This document shows positions 1 through 11,015 of a stretch of 64,000 nt of DNA, piece by piece. Source of the DNA: Tipula vernalis. Lineage: Eukaryota > Arthropoda > Insecta > Diptera > Tipulidae. The notes under the pieces were generated by a model. That model saw only the letters and a list, made by a program, of their open reading frames with translations, was not told where the DNA came from and searched no databases. Within the stretch, counting starts at the first letter, position 1, and every line of letters starts with the position of its first letter. Made by a program: the position numbers and the translations under genes. The stretch is from NCBI GenBank assembly GCA_958295665.1, contig OY282560.1, positions 49,290,333 through 49,354,332 of the forward strand, read 5' to 3'.

Positions 1-86
1 CAAAACAGCTCATTACGAATGAGTCGATAACGTATTGATTTTATTTATTGGAACCTTCAGTTAGCCGCTTAGCAATTTACATTTTA

Positions 87-990
87 GGTTGAGGAAAAAG
101 TATTAAGAGATTTCTTGCCATTTTTTGATAAAATTTTTGTTTTATTCACATATTGGTCATTATTATCTATGACCTTTTGGCATTTTTCGGTGTAGAACTT
201 CTATGGTTTATCGGCGAAAAAAATGGTCAAGTTATTTTCTCAGTCCTTCCTTGAAGCCATTAAGGACCATTAAGGGAGATTTGTATGCATATGCGTCAAA
301 ACTTCCCAGCCAAATTCTCTCAATTTTTGTTGGGTCATAAAGAAATGTATGGTCTGACGTTGTCATGATGAAAGACAACACCCTTTCTAGTAAACAATTC
401 TGGCCGGTTTTTCTTAATTTCTTGCTGCGATCTAGTTATTTGCTGATCGTAGAGATTAGAATCAATCGAGAAAATGATCGATTTCGTTTTGATGATGATC
501 TATTTTTCATTACCAATTCATGAGGCACCCAAATATTGAGCTTCTTTGTGTCAGTAAAGCCTTACCCAAATGGTATAAAACTGTTTTTTGATCGATATTT
601 AATTTCTTAGCAATGTTATGGCCGCTTATGTCTCGGTCTTCTTCGATTGGTCAACCAGAGCGAGGGGCATCTTTGATATCGAAATTTGGAAGTGAGCAAA
701 CTACATGCTGTTGCATTCGATAAAGCATCTTGACCGTAATCACCACACATTTTTTCCCAGGCTTGGCCAGCTTTTTTGCCTTTTTCATAGTAAAATTGCA
801 AAATATACGGATTTTTTCAGTAATTTCACTCATTTTCACACTGGTATACAAAACGATCTTCATGAAAATTGTTGACTGAAATGTCAAACGCACTTGAGTA
901 TGACGCAATCTGATTATGATTGGTGTTTCTCGATATATGACACCAAACGCCATCTAGTGATAAACGTTTCTCAATACTTTTTCGCCAGCC
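87..990 (-). mobile_element. Internally deleted mariner-like element
   Basis: The ends are imperfect inverted repeats: GGTTGAGGAAAAAGTATT at 87 pairs with AATACTTTTTCGCCAGCC ending at 990. Each end is next to a TA, at 85-86 and 991-992. At about 0.9 kb it is shorter than the usual 1.3 kb. The minus strand holds transposase pieces in order but in several frames: the helix-turn-helix region (630-830, with GKKAGQAWEKMCGDYGQDAL), the linker segment resembling mariner WVPHEL (about 505-540), and the segment around the second catalytic aspartate (HDNVRPYISL, about 318-350). The stretch that should hold the first catalytic aspartate is missing. The element is dead. Confidence 0.8.
630..953 (-). pseudogene. 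Mariner transposase, N-terminal helix-turn-helix remnant
   Basis: Two overlapping minus-strand frames together carry the mariner N-terminal DNA-binding region. One begins MSEITEKIRIFCNF. After a frameshift the other continues with an EKGKKAGQAWEKMCGDYGQDALS segment, and the first frame resumes at the DAPRSG motif that ends this domain in the family. In living mariners this domain binds the terminal repeats. Frameshifts and stops make it a pseudogene. Confidence 0.75.
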
Positions 991-1073
991 TAATAATTAC
1001 ATAAACAGCATAAATCACATCATAAAGATCTCATTAGAAATAGAAATAGAAAACACCATGTAAAAATCTATAA

Positions 1074-2686
1074 TACACTTGGGTGCAAAAAATTCGCACA
1101 TTGATAAATTTTCACCAAAATTTCAAAAATATCAAAAAATCCAATGTTTGTTTAATTTTATTGAATGCAGATTCAAAGTCTATTTCAACACCTATCCAGT
1201 GGTACCATTTTTGTACTTATACCGTGTCAACAAAATGATTTTTGGGATGATCATTGCATGAAAATTAGTGGTAAAAATCGAATTAAAACATGGAAATTAG
1301 CCAAAAAAATATTTTTATTAATAGGGGAAGTCTTCCCTCCCCTAGCGCGAATGACAGCTTCCATTCGATGTTTCATCGATTTCACCAAAGTTTTTACCTA
1401 ATCGTGAGGTATTGCCTCCCATTCCTCTGCGATCGCCTGTTGCAGCTCCTGGAGACTCGTTAAAACAACATCTCTAGCTCGAACCCTTTTTTTCAGCTCG
1501 TCCCATAAATGTTCGATGGGATAGAGGTCCGGGCTTCGAGCTGGCCACTCCATAACAGGCACATCCACCTCTTGAAGGTACTAACAAAATAAAAAATCGT
1601 CGTTAGAATGCGGCTCAACTGGGACAGCGGGTCCAAGAAGTTCGTGAATCCGAAGTTAGTCGGTGGACAGTTAGAATACGACTTCCAGAAGGTAATCTAA
1701 CTGCATACAGACCAGCAAATGGGCCGAAATTGAACCCAGCCCACCGGCAAGCCCACCTTCAATTCGCTCGAGAACATTTGGACTGGACATAAGAACAATG
1801 GAGAACAGTCATGTTCTCTGACGAGTGCAGGATGTGTTTACATGGCAACGATGGGCGAGGAAGAGTGTATAGATGACTAGGAGAGCGATTTGCACAATGT
1901 TGCATTGAAGAACGAGTCTCATATGGCGGTGGATCATGCATGTTCTGGGAAGGCATGTCATTGGAGGCGAAGATAGATCTTGTGTTCATCTCCGGAGCGA
2001 ATACTGGCCGTCTATCAAGAGGATTTACTTCTCATCGGTACATTGAGAATGTACTCGAGGACTACGACGTACCTTTTGCCGGTTTTTTTGGTGAAAACTT
2101 CGTGTTAATGCAGAATAATGCGAGACTACATACGGCTGGTATAGTCTACCAGTACCTTCAAGAGGTGGATGTGCCTGTTATGGAGTGGCCAGCTCGAAGC
2201 CCGGACCTCAATCCCATCGAACTTTTATGGGACGAGCTGAAAAAAAGGGTTCGAGCCAGAGATATTGTTTTAACGAGTCTCCAGGAGCTGCAACATGCGA
2301 TCGCAGAGGATTGGGAGGCAATACCTCAAGATTTGATGAAAACTTTGGTGAAATCGATGAAACATCGAATGGAAGCTGTCATTCGGGCTAGGGGAGGGAA
2401 TACTTCTTATTAATAAAAATATTTTTTTGGCTAATTTCCATGTTTTAATTCGATTTTTACCACTAATTTTCATGCAGATAAATTCACAAAAAACGTGTAC
2501 TTCAGATGTTGATCCCAAAAATCATTTTGTTGACACGCTATAAGTACAAAAATGGTACCATTGGATAGGTGTTGAAATAGACTTTGAATCTGCATTCGAA
2601 AAAATTAAACAAACATTGGATTTTTTGATATTTTTGAAATTTTGGTGAAAATTTATCAATGTGCGAATTTTTTGCACCCAAGTGTA
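1074..2686 (+). mobile_element. Tc1-like transposon rearranged into a foldback
   Basis: The element runs from 1076 to 2684 between TA dinucleotides (1074-1075 and 2685-2686). Its ends are CACTTGGGTGC...GCACCCAAGTG. The inverted repeat does not stop at the termini: the left 1076-1582 is, apart from small indels, the reverse complement of the right 2151-2684, including about 260 bp of transposase coding sequence. The right arm holds about 28 bp near 2475-2502 that the left arm lacks. Only 1583-2150 is single copy. The 5' terminus and transposase start were therefore replaced by an inverted copy of the 3' half, giving arms of about 0.5 kb. Confidence 0.9.
1592..2413 (+). pseudogene. Tc1-family DDE transposase, broken
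   Basis: One frame from about 1600 to the TAA at 2411-2413 reads as a Tc1-like transposase from the end of the DNA-binding region (VSRWTVRIRLPEGNL, AYRPANGPKLNP) through the catalytic domain. The first catalytic Asp is in FSDECRM (about 1815) and the Glu is in SPDLNPIELLWDELKKR (about 2205-2255). The middle Asp, normally MQDNA, has become Asn (MQNNARLHTA, about 2107-2136). In-frame stops lie near 1789 and 1876, and the N-terminal helix-turn-helix is absent because the inverted duplication replaced it. The reaction in the family is cut-and-paste transposition; this copy cannot catalyse it. Confidence 0.85.
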
Positions 2687-3100
2687 TAAGGCGTAAAATC
2701 TAGGAAATATAACGGAACATAACGTGACAGATAATTTTGAAAATATTTCAACAAATACAGACCGAGTAGACTTCAATTTTGAATCCGAACCAATCATTTT
2801 TATGTACAATTGCGAAAACGTGGTAAAATAGTGATTCAGACAACCTTATTGAAACGGGTCAGTTGAATGAACAAATTTTTGAGAATGTTAGTGAATTGAT
2901 CCCAAACGACAAAACCAGGAAACAAAATTTCTGTTGCCGCTGTTGGAGTTTACTAAAAGCCACAACCCTTTTAAAATCAGAAAACAAATTTAATTACCAA
3001 ATCAACGTTTGGAATGAGATATTTTCATTGAAAGACAAACAATTAGATTCGGAGAAATAAACCAAAACATCCAAATCCTGTACATCCATTTTGCGTAATA
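2687..3100. other. Spacer, no supported gene
   Basis: There is an open frame of 65 codons (2863-3060, +) with no recognisable motif, and AT-rich sequence otherwise. It continues the DNA that flanked the Tc1 insertion. At 3130-3185 a segment containing AGAAATGGGTTTTGGAAAA is repeated in tandem. Confidence 0.5.
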
Positions 3101-3204
3101 ACGTACAGCCACTTGGAAAATGATGATAAAGAAATGGGTTTTGGAAAAAGAAGAAATGGGTCCAGAAATGGGTTTTGGAAAAGCAATACTAGGACTGGGA
3201 CCTA

Positions 3205-3480
3205 GGAAATCTCGGCTTGCTCCCATTTTTGCACATCGGTCTGCTGCCTCATTTCCTCTAATGGTGGAGTGGCCAGGAGACCACAAAAGGGTGACTTTAT
3301 TTACTTTACCCAGTTCTAATAAATTACAGTAGCAGCTCCAGATCAATTTCGAATTGAACACTGATGCTCCTAAGGCTAGCAGAGCTGCATGACTGTTCGA
3401 GATTATATAGATCTCAGTCTTCTTATATTTCTTTTTGAGACATTGAAGCACACATACCTCAATAGCAAAGGTCTCTGCCT
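3205..3480 (-). pseudogene. RNase H domain of the non-LTR element
   Basis: The minus strand shows a degenerate RNase H fold: YIISNSHAALLAL (the usual Asp of the SDSQAA block is Asn here), a spacer ending in NLLELGKVNKVTLLWSPGHS, then IRGNEAADRCAKMGA. The WxPGH...GNExAD pattern is typical of RNase H domains at the C-terminus of non-LTR ORF2. It lies directly downstream of the RT in the element's sense, as expected. A second, better-preserved RNase H of another family is at 60.4-60.9 kb. Confidence 0.75.
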
Positions 3481-3534
3481 GAAAAACTGTGGGGGTGCTA
3501 CCCAGTGGTATGCATAGCTCTAGGTCGGGCCCGA

Positions 3535-4244
3535 CTATCCCTGCACCGGTACCCCCGTCTGTTTTCGACCCATCCGTATACCATACAGAAGCAGGGCTTG
3601 TTCCATCCTTTCCCCTACTATATTTGCGAATCTGCCCCTAACCATCAAGACTAGGTCATCCGCATATGTAATTTTCGAGAAGTCTAAATTTCTCAGTCTG
3701 GTAAGTAATAGATCAATCACGATCAGCCAAAATAAGGGAGAGAGAACACCTCCCTGGGGGCAACCCCTGGTGGCCGCTATGGTGATGGTTTTGTCTCCAA
3801 AAGAGGCCGTCATCCTCCTATTTTTCAACATGTTTATAATCCATCTTACGGTAGAGGGGTCTATACCCCTTGCTAGTGATTGCTCCTGAATTACCTCGAA
3901 ACAAGTGTTATCAAAAGCTCCCTGGATATCAATGAAGGAGCATAGTAATAACTCTTTATTCCGAAGCGTATCTTCGATTTTCGATGTCAGCTCGTGTAGG
4001 GCCGTTTCAGTTGATTTCTATCTTCGTATCTTTGGAGAGTGTTGGATCTGATAAAAAGTCCCAGAATTGTCTCCATGGTTTCCAGTAAAAATGATGTGAG
4101 GCTAATAGGTCTATAAGACCTAATCTCCTCTGGGGATGTTTTTCGCGCTTTTAGGATAAAAATCACCCGAACCTCCCTCCAGCATTTTGGAACATATTCC
4201 AAGCTGTAGCTGGCTCTGAAGAGTGTAGTAAGATAAGGCAGCAA
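3535..4244 (-). pseudogene. Non-LTR reverse transcriptase fragment
   Basis: Two minus-strand open stretches (4244-3987 and 3831-3535) carry the N-terminal RT block (CWREVRVIFILKAR, RSYRPISLTS) and the catalytic blocks (ATRGCPQGGVLSPLFW, then KITYADDLVLMVRG with the catalytic Asp pair). The enzyme copies element RNA at a nicked target. The stretches lie in different frames and about 150 bp between them has stops, so no functional enzyme is made. Confidence 0.8.
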
Positions 4245-4633
4245 AGTCTGCAGTCCTTGCTGTAGAAAGGCGGGGTAGTCCCCTCCCGGTGATTTGAAAG
4301 GGCCAAAAGATTTGACTGCCCAGCCTATCCGTTCCGGCGTAAAAAACTGCCTCGAGAACTAGTGAGCCTCCTTTAGGACCAGATACGGATGTACGCTACT
4401 TGCGTTGGATTCTTCCTGATCCCTCAGTACTACACAATTTGGGAAGTGACCTCTCACTAGACATTCCAGAGTCCCCTCCAAGGTTGTGCTTGTCTCTTCA
4501 CTTGGTTTCTTAACAGATCCCAAGGGATTCCTGTGCTCCAAGGAGAGTGCCTTCTGAAGTCGACACGCCATAGGTAGTTGGTATATTTTCTTACCGAAGT
4601 CTATCCAGCTGAGTCTTTGGCTCTGCCTAAGAG

Positions 4634-5300
4634 CTATGTTGTATTGGGTAAGGGAATTCCGATAGGCAGTCCAATCGCTCGTCCTCTTAGCCCTATTAAA
4701 AATTTACGGACATTCCGTCTTATGTTTTCCAAGTTTTGGTTCCACCAAGGAACATCCCTTATGCCTTTAATACGCACCAGGAGTGAGCTTGAGTGGTAGG
4801 CATTAATTATTGTCTCTGTAACGTCATTTGCAACTCTGTCGAGGTCATCGACAGAGTTTATCGTGGTCTGTAGACCAGCTAAGTTATCCGAAAGTCTGTC
4901 GTTATACACTGGCCGGTTGGTGCGTTTTGGTATCCTTACCATCAACTCTTGTCTCAAAGGGATATTGATATCAAACCTGCGATGTACATATGATCTGAGA
5001 GGGACGCTTCCTTGGACACATGCCAGTCGAGAATTGCACTGGAGGTACCCATGTCAGACAGGGTAAGATCCAGTACCTCTCTCCTAACCGCATTCACAAA
5101 GGTCGCATCACTCCCTTTATTGTTAACTGCTAAGTTGTTACTAAGACAGAATTCAAAAAGTTGCTCACCTCTTAAATTGGTGATGCTGCTTCACCAGACT
5201 ACGTGGTGTGCATTAGCGTCGCAACCAATGACGAATTTTTGGTGATGTATCGTGCAAAAATGCACGAAGCTCTGTATCAATTCTGGAGGGGGGTCATTTT
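4634..5300 (-). pseudogene. Endonuclease and linker region of the non-LTR ORF2
   Basis: The minus strand from about 5300 reads in pieces as the C-terminal part of an apurinic-type endonuclease: IGCDANAHHVVWG, then LRGEQLFEFCLSNNLAVNN and a VLDLTLSDM block. After frameshifts it continues into the endonuclease-RT linker, which contains DVPWWNQNLENIRRNVRK. In related elements the endonuclease nicks the genomic target to prime reverse transcription. The N-terminal half of the domain is missing, so this copy is 5' truncated or eroded near 5400. Confidence 0.7.
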
Positions 5301-5399
5301 CATCCCCGGGAAAGTATGCATAAGCGATGTTAATCACCCTCCTGCCTCCTTTTGGTAAAGACATTTCTATTTAAACAGCCGTGATATCCCTACATCCCT

Positions 5400-5960
5400 A
5401 CATGGATGTCTCATAACAACTTTCTGTCAAAATTAGAAGAATTTCTCATACTTTTAAATGGAACAAAACGTTGCGATTATTTTATAAATACTTGTGCTTT
5501 CGATGTATTAGTTCAAGAGTTGGCTTCAGCATCAGAGTAGCTTCTCTCACTAGTGATGCCAAACCAGCTCCCTTCGCAGCATTATCAATTATGTTTTAGA
5601 GCTTGCATACAAAATAAGAAAGCAAATTTTATTTGACATTTTTGGAGAGGGGAAAGACTGCACATGTAACATACTGAATGCAGCAGACAAGTTACTATCC
5701 AGTTGCATAAGTGTTGAGAAGTCGGATAGCCAACGTCAGTTAGGGGGACATTTCTAAAAACGGCGCAAGAAAATTCGAAATTACCCATGTTTTATTTATA
5801 GTATTAGGTAGGAGTGTGGTTAATTTCACCCTTGAAATGCGTGATTTCCTGAGGAGGCTCTGGTCTTAAATTGCATGTTTGAATTAAGAAGTCGGTATTG
5901 TACGCTATTTCAAACATATCTGAGATCGATGAAAGATATTTAGAAATTGAAATTTGACCG
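5400..5960. other. Spacer, no supported gene
   Basis: AT-rich sequence between two elements. A 67-codon minus frame (5585-5788) has no family motif. No repeat structure was seen. Confidence 0.4.
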
Positions 5961-6740
5961 CTAAGGCTGGAAACACCGAATTAGACAAAACGTTTTTTTC
6001 TTGTCTTAAAGCGACTTGCGGCCAAAATGCCTACGATTGTATAGCGCTATGCACACTGAATGAGGCAAAACAATTTTACGTCAAACATTTTGTTTCATAA
6101 AACATAGAACGGCAAACATTGTATTGTCCTTTATGAGTCCATTCACACATAATAAAGCAAAATTGTGATAAGTCAAATTTGACTAATGAGACATGATTGA
6201 CGGTGTTCATACTCCATAAATCAATGTGCTAATTCACACTGACACAAATCAAACCAACACAAGACAAAACTGATTGAATAAAAAAAAAAGTGTTTGAAGT
6301 CGTTTCGTGGTCGCTGTTTTATAAATCAAATTAATAAGGGTTTTTGTGGTACAAACAAAAATTGTATTAAAAAACAATATACATACAACAATATATGTAC
6401 TGCCGAATCTTTAGGTTGGTTTATCATATTTATATATAAAAAATATATATAAAAAAAACTTTTTAAAATACCACGTTTTTCTAATGCACTAAAAAGAAGA
6501 AAATAATTTTTTTTCTGGTCATATAGAATTATCTGGGCATTTATACTTAAAACTAGCACCAATTTTCAACAACTAAAAACGTGGGGCGCGTTTTAGAAAA
6601 CAAAATTGATAAATGTGATTTGGATAACTTCTTATGGTATTTTTAGAACATTTTGCTAGCTTAGAACCTTCCTGTACCTAATTTATGATTAAGGTGTATG
6701 TGTCCCAAGTGGAAACTGGACGTATTTGTCTAATAAATAT

Positions 6741-7640
6741 CTAGTTGTAAGGACGACTATTGACTTGACGATATTGCTCAAGTACAGCAAGATTATGGGC
6801 ATCTACTTGGGCTCTTAAAGGATAAATTCGAATGGCTTCATCCAATGCAAAATCCCCAGTTGCCTCTGTCATTTGTTTCGACATCAGAAGCTCAAAATGC
6901 TGACCATTTAATTTTCCAACTCTAAGGGCATTCAAGAGATCAGCAAATGTGTTGTCTCCTTGCTGCCGCATATTTTCTATCAGCTCACATAAAAAAAACA
7001 ATGGCCACAAATGAGTCTCTGGCAAGAATCGAGTTGGCTGATTGAAAATTTGTGCTCCTTTTACGGAAGGCAATTGCATCAAATCACCGAAAACAATTAT
7101 ATTGATACCTCCAAACACTTCGTTCTCTTTATTTTTCAATTGTCTCAGTCGTGAGTCGATCATACAAAGCATTTCATAAGGAACCATGCTTATCTCATCA
7201 ATGAAAAGGTAATAGACATCCTTCCACTGTTGACGCATAATCTTCAGGTAATTTCCTGTCAGCCATCTTTTTGAAAAGGCATTTTCAATAAACTGTGAAG
7301 TGTTGAACCTCCTACTAGTCTAGCTGCAACACCAGTTAAGGCAGCAACTTTTACCACTGATTTTCCAAAAAAACAGTTTTTAACCAAATTCTTAAGAGCA
7401 TTAAACGTAAATGTTTTGCCTACTCCTGCTCCACCAGTGACAAACCATCTCATTCGTTGTCTACTTCCGTTCAACTGCTCTTGAATGCTTTGTCTTACTA
7501 GTTGGAAAAGTTCTTATTGTTTTGCATTCATGTTATTGTAAATTGTTTGCAATTGTTCACCAGATATATTCTGTTCGGGAACTTCCTCTTCTAGATTTGG
7601 ATCAACATATTCTTCAGGTTGTTCGAGAATATTGAATGCA
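6741..7640 (-). pseudogene. Pif1-like helicase domain of a Helitron
   Basis: The minus strand from about 7640 encodes a superfamily 1 helicase in two main pieces. The first (7474-7259) has the Walker A motif GGAGVGKTF followed by VKVAALTGVAARLVGGSTLHSLL, which is the Helitron/Pif1 signature. After a frameshift and stop near 7250, the second (7238-6741) has the Walker B block YYLFIDEISMV, then FGDLMQLPSVKG and later helicase motifs ending near NLAVLEQYR. In Helitrons this domain is the C-terminal half of the Rep/helicase protein of rolling-circle transposition. It lacks the last helicase motifs and has frame breaks. Confidence 0.85.
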
Positions 7641-7689
7641 TGAGCCTTGGAAAATTGTAACATTTGAAATAATTTTCTGTTCTTATTAA

Positions 7690-8045
7690 ATAAATTAAAT
7701 CGACAAAGAATGGCCGAAGAAGAACGTACTGTTTCAAAGCACAGAAAAATTGAACAAAAAAGACTACAAAGACAAAATATTAGGACATAGATTAATAACA
7801 ATTTTAGAACATCTGGATGCCCCAGATCGACGAAAGAAGAACGTATTGCTTCAAAGCGAAGAAAAATAGAGCAGCAAACAATACATCGACAAAATATTAG
7901 GTTAAACGGTAGTACGCCGCGAACCGATAATGGACCGACCACGGATGACTTTGAAGAATCAGTCGTTACAGAATTTACATGTGGGGAAATGAATGTATAT
8001 TGCACCTCCTGCAACGCGAAACATTTTTCACTAACACATTTCACT
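7690..8045 (+). pseudogene. Helitron protein N-terminal fragment, opposite strand
   Basis: The plus strand encodes two copies of a basic unit of about 28 residues (EERTVSKHRKIEQKRLQRQN and EERIASKRRKIEQQTIHRQN), separated by stops. Then comes a run ending CGEMNVYCTSCNAKHFS. The MNVxCxxCxAxHF block is characteristic of the N-terminal region of Helitron Rep/helicase proteins. It points away from the helicase fragment next to it, so the two parts of one kind of protein lie head to head, with their upstream ends facing across about 7650-7690. Confidence 0.7.
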
Positions 8046-8450
8046 AAAAGTTTTTGCACTAACACATACAAATTTTCTTAGCTTTTGTTTCGAATGTTTG
8101 AAAATATGAGATTGTCAGGTGAAACAACCAAGTGAACAAAATTTCAGCGATATCGAAAGATGAGAAGTGCTTCAAATTTCGACCTCAAATTTTGACCCAA
8201 ACAGATAGACAAGAAAGCAAGTTAAGAAAAATGTAGTAATAGTAATAATAAGCACATAATACAAAATCATCCTCTGACTCCGACGACATTTTGTATTCTA
8301 AGAAATCAATTCACACCAACCTATAAAGCAACGCGAGACAATTTGACTAAAAACAATTTGTTTGATTGTATGTGCACTATGTTTAGAGAAATCGTCTTGC
8401 CTACTCGAAGCAAAAACGTTTTGACTAATTCGGTGTGTTTCCAGCCTTAG

Positions 8451-10700
8451 TGTTTATTCACTATAACTACATGGTATATATTGTGTCCAAAGGAACTATC
8501 GATAAATATTTAGTTTACTATAATGCTGCCAAATCTTAATCAATTTCTCTACAATTATTTTTCGGGATGAATACTGTTTGATTGAAGAGTTATGAAATTT
8601 TTTAAGCTCCCTTTTGTTTCTTGACTTTAGTTTCAAAAAAATCAACATTTAAAGTAAACCAATCATCGAGGTTTAAAATAATCAGGTGATCATTACAATT
8701 ACTTGTTTTGATTTATTTTGTTGTAGTGAAATCTAGGTTTTAGAATGTATTGTTGTCACGAAAAGTTCAAGCTCTTGCAAATTTCCCGAAAAACTACGAA
8801 TAAACTTAGATTCCTTTTATAAAATAAACTTTAAAAATCACTTGGATTGAATAATTCCGGAAATCTACACAAATTTCAAATTCTCAAAATCTCGAATTTC
8901 GATAACATCATCTCGGACTCAGTGCTATGCTTAATTCAACCCCAAGCTAAAACTGGTCAACTGGAGTAACATCGACAATCTTAAATAATCTCGAAAAAAA
9001 ACAATAAACACCAAACAAATCTCCATGAGCCTATAAATCCCATAAAATTTCGATAAACCATCAATTCTGTAGCATCACGTAATTTTAGCGCATTGAAAAT
9101 TTATATTAATAGACAATATCGAGAATCTCTCATAGACTTGAATAATTTCGAAGTATTTTAGAATTCTAAACTAATGTCGATATTCTGAAAAATTTACAAT
9201 TTTTCCGAAATTCAAAAGCACTGAATTTAAGCACCATTGCCACTGAACAATGAAACCGGTGCATTCAACAGTCTTCGAAATCTGAAGTTATGCTCTGTAT
9301 TTCTCTGAAGACAATTGATTGATTGCATGTGGCAAACTTTCAGGCGGTAGAAGAAGAATTTTTTCATCCTATTTCAATTTTAAAATGTGAATTTTTCTTT
9401 TTGCCGAACGCAGAATTGGTGGTGGTAAATTATATAATTGTATCATTAGCTTTTGCCGGTTTTTACAAACAAAATATTTTTCGGCCGACACTTACAAAAT
9501 CAGCATGTGGTAAATCAATATCTTCGCTCACAATTGCAACGGTTTTTGTGGTTGAAAAAGTGATTGGTTTATTGGTAATTCGACAGTCATCGGCGGTAAC
9601 CACTTTTACTGACTTTAAAGTTTTCAGTCAAACAGTCGCATGATTCTTTCATAAGTGAAAGTTTTCGGATGAAACCAGTAATGAACATGAGCTCAAATCA
9701 TTAGCTAGATTGTCCAAAAACCGCCGGACAAACTGGGGAGGGTTTTTGAGCCACTTACTGAAGCACACCACACTTCTGAATGAAAAACAATTAAGTTTTT
9801 GGCTGATTATAGCTGAATCGCGAGATTATTAGTTAATCCATATCTGGTTCTGTAATTTAGAAGAAATAACACGATGATAAGGATATCTGAAAAAGAGAAA
9901 GAGCTTTATTCTTAAAACTTTTAGAAATGAAATGCATAGCTTTAGGAAATAGGTGGAATGAAATTGTGATGGTGGCCGAAAATTAAATTGCTATTGTAAA
10001 TCAAAATACGATAACATATCGCAAAAATTAATAATATTTAGCACCCCTTCCTATCATGTTTTAAATTCCTATAGAGAGAATTATATTCCTACAATATATA
10101 ATTCCCACCATTGCGTACAAAATTCTTAAACATTTTGGTGCACGCTCTACTATGTTGCAGTTTCTTTAATCTATATAAACATAAACAACAACAACAACAA
10201 CAGTAAAAAGCTCGCGACTTGCAATCATCGTCTTTGAGTAGAAAAGAAAATAAAGAAAATAAAAATTGCTGCTAGATAGGGACCACTATAGCCCGATACA
10301 ATCTTCTAACATAATATTTTCTTCTTTCTGTTGCTCTGTTTAGGCACAAACACAAGTACAAATACTAAAAATTTCTCTTTACAACTCTTTTGAAATCTCA
10401 TCTCGCGTCTCAATCGCGCTCAAAGTCGGTTAACGATTGACGTGGTAAATTCATTTTTGTATTCTTCATCGTACAATAAAATATTCTCAACGAAATCGGA
10501 ATTTTATTCCATATATCAGCATGCAGTTTACATTTTGGATTTTTTCTTTTTTTTACAAATTTCTCTATAAATTCTGTAAGCCTTGACAATGAAAATTCAT
10601 TCTTGGTTCAACTTCTTAATGGACCAATACAAATGTTAATCGTTTTAACGTAGCGTATATCGTATTGTATAGCGTGAAAATTGTAAAGGAAATTTATTTT
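8451..10700. other. Gene-free stretch upstream of the host exon
   Basis: No element signature was recognised. One 106-codon plus frame (9323-9643) has no motif and is not convincing. A short (AAC)n run lies near 10183-10203. The region presumably includes the promoter of the gene starting at about 10.7 kb, but no clear TATA or initiator could be fixed. Confidence 0.4.
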
Positions 10701-10739
10701 ATATTTATTTATATTTAATTTACAAATTTTTGTTTTTTG

Positions 10740-10951
10740 TTTTATTATATTAGAGAAAAGATATTTTTCGTGAGATTTGTGAAAATTAAGTGATTTGAGT
10801 GCGAAAAATAAAAAAAAAAATTCGAGTGATTTTTCAAGTGATTTATTTATTGTTGTGGATATTTTTTTTTTTAAAAATCGTGATTTTTTTAATTTTTTGT
10901 GTTTTGTAAATCGTGATTTGGGATTTGGATAGTTAATTATTTGTAAACAAA
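10740..10951 (+). promoter_or_regulatory. Probable 5' UTR of the signal-peptide exon
   Basis: About 200 bp of A/T-rich sequence with several short T and A runs precedes the ATG. It contains stops in the ATG frame and no splice acceptor that would make the exon internal. The transcription start was not located. Confidence 0.4.
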
Positions 10952-11015
10952 ATGTGGAGAAAAGTAATTTTATTGCTAATTTTTATTATGGAATTATGTT
11001 TAGCACAACAGCAAG
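10952..11015 (+). CDS. First coding exon of a secreted or membrane host protein
   Basis: An ATG in a good insect context (ACAAAATG) opens a frame of 21 codons plus one base, ending exactly at a strong 5' splice site (CAAG/GTAAGA). The peptide, MWRKVILLLIFIMELCLAQQQ less its last residue, has a basic start, a hydrophobic core (VILLLIFIMELCLA) and a plausible cleavage after Ala18: a textbook signal peptide. An in-frame TAA lies shortly upstream, which supports the start. The upstream 200 bp are AT-rich and look like a 5' UTR. No following exon is recognisable in the window, so the gene identity is unknown and the intron exceeds 52 kb. What is seen is one exon; that it belongs to a real gene is inferred. 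Confidence 0.65.

Larger units (their letters stand above)
3100..5400 (-). mobile_element. RNase H-bearing non-LTR retrotransposon (LOA/I-like), decayed
   Basis: On the minus strand, reading from 5400 to 3100, there is an AP-type endonuclease remnant (IGCDANAHHVVWG near 5200), a linker with the PWWNQNLENIRRNVRK signature (about 4700-4760), the start of a reverse transcriptase (YRPISLTS near 4100), its core (GCPQGGVLSPLFW and YADDLVLM, 3640-3770) and an RNase H domain (3205-3480). Frameshifts separate the pieces and the 5' part is missing. The endonuclease, PWWN and RNase H combination points to the LOA/I group, but the clade is a judgement by eye. The 3' end was not located precisely. Confidence 0.8.
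5961..8450. mobile_element. 2.5-kb unit with 40-bp inverted ends and Helitron cargo
   Basis: The left end, 5961-6000, begins CTAAGGCTGGAAACACC. It matches the reverse complement of the right end, 8411-8450, at nearly every base across 40 bp. Inside both ends are repeats of a GTCAAA/GACAAAAC motif. The interior holds a Pif1-type helicase fragment on the minus strand and a Helitron N-terminal fragment on the plus strand. Helitrons do not have such ends, so this is either a DNA transposon of another superfamily that acquired Helitron DNA, or a rearranged Helitron flanked by another family's ends. No convincing target duplication was seen. Confidence 0.65.

Noticed and set aside
2863..3060. 65-codon plus-strand frame between Tc1 and the non-LTR element
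   Set aside because: No family motif; too short to separate from chance in open AT-rich DNA.
5961..8450. hAT or PIF/Harbinger assignment for the 40-bp inverted ends
   Set aside because: No matching 8-bp or 3-bp target duplication was found, and there is no transposase of either family.
9323..9643. 106-codon plus-strand frame
   Set aside because: No recognisable motif, no start context or splice signals, and no neighbouring coding sequence.
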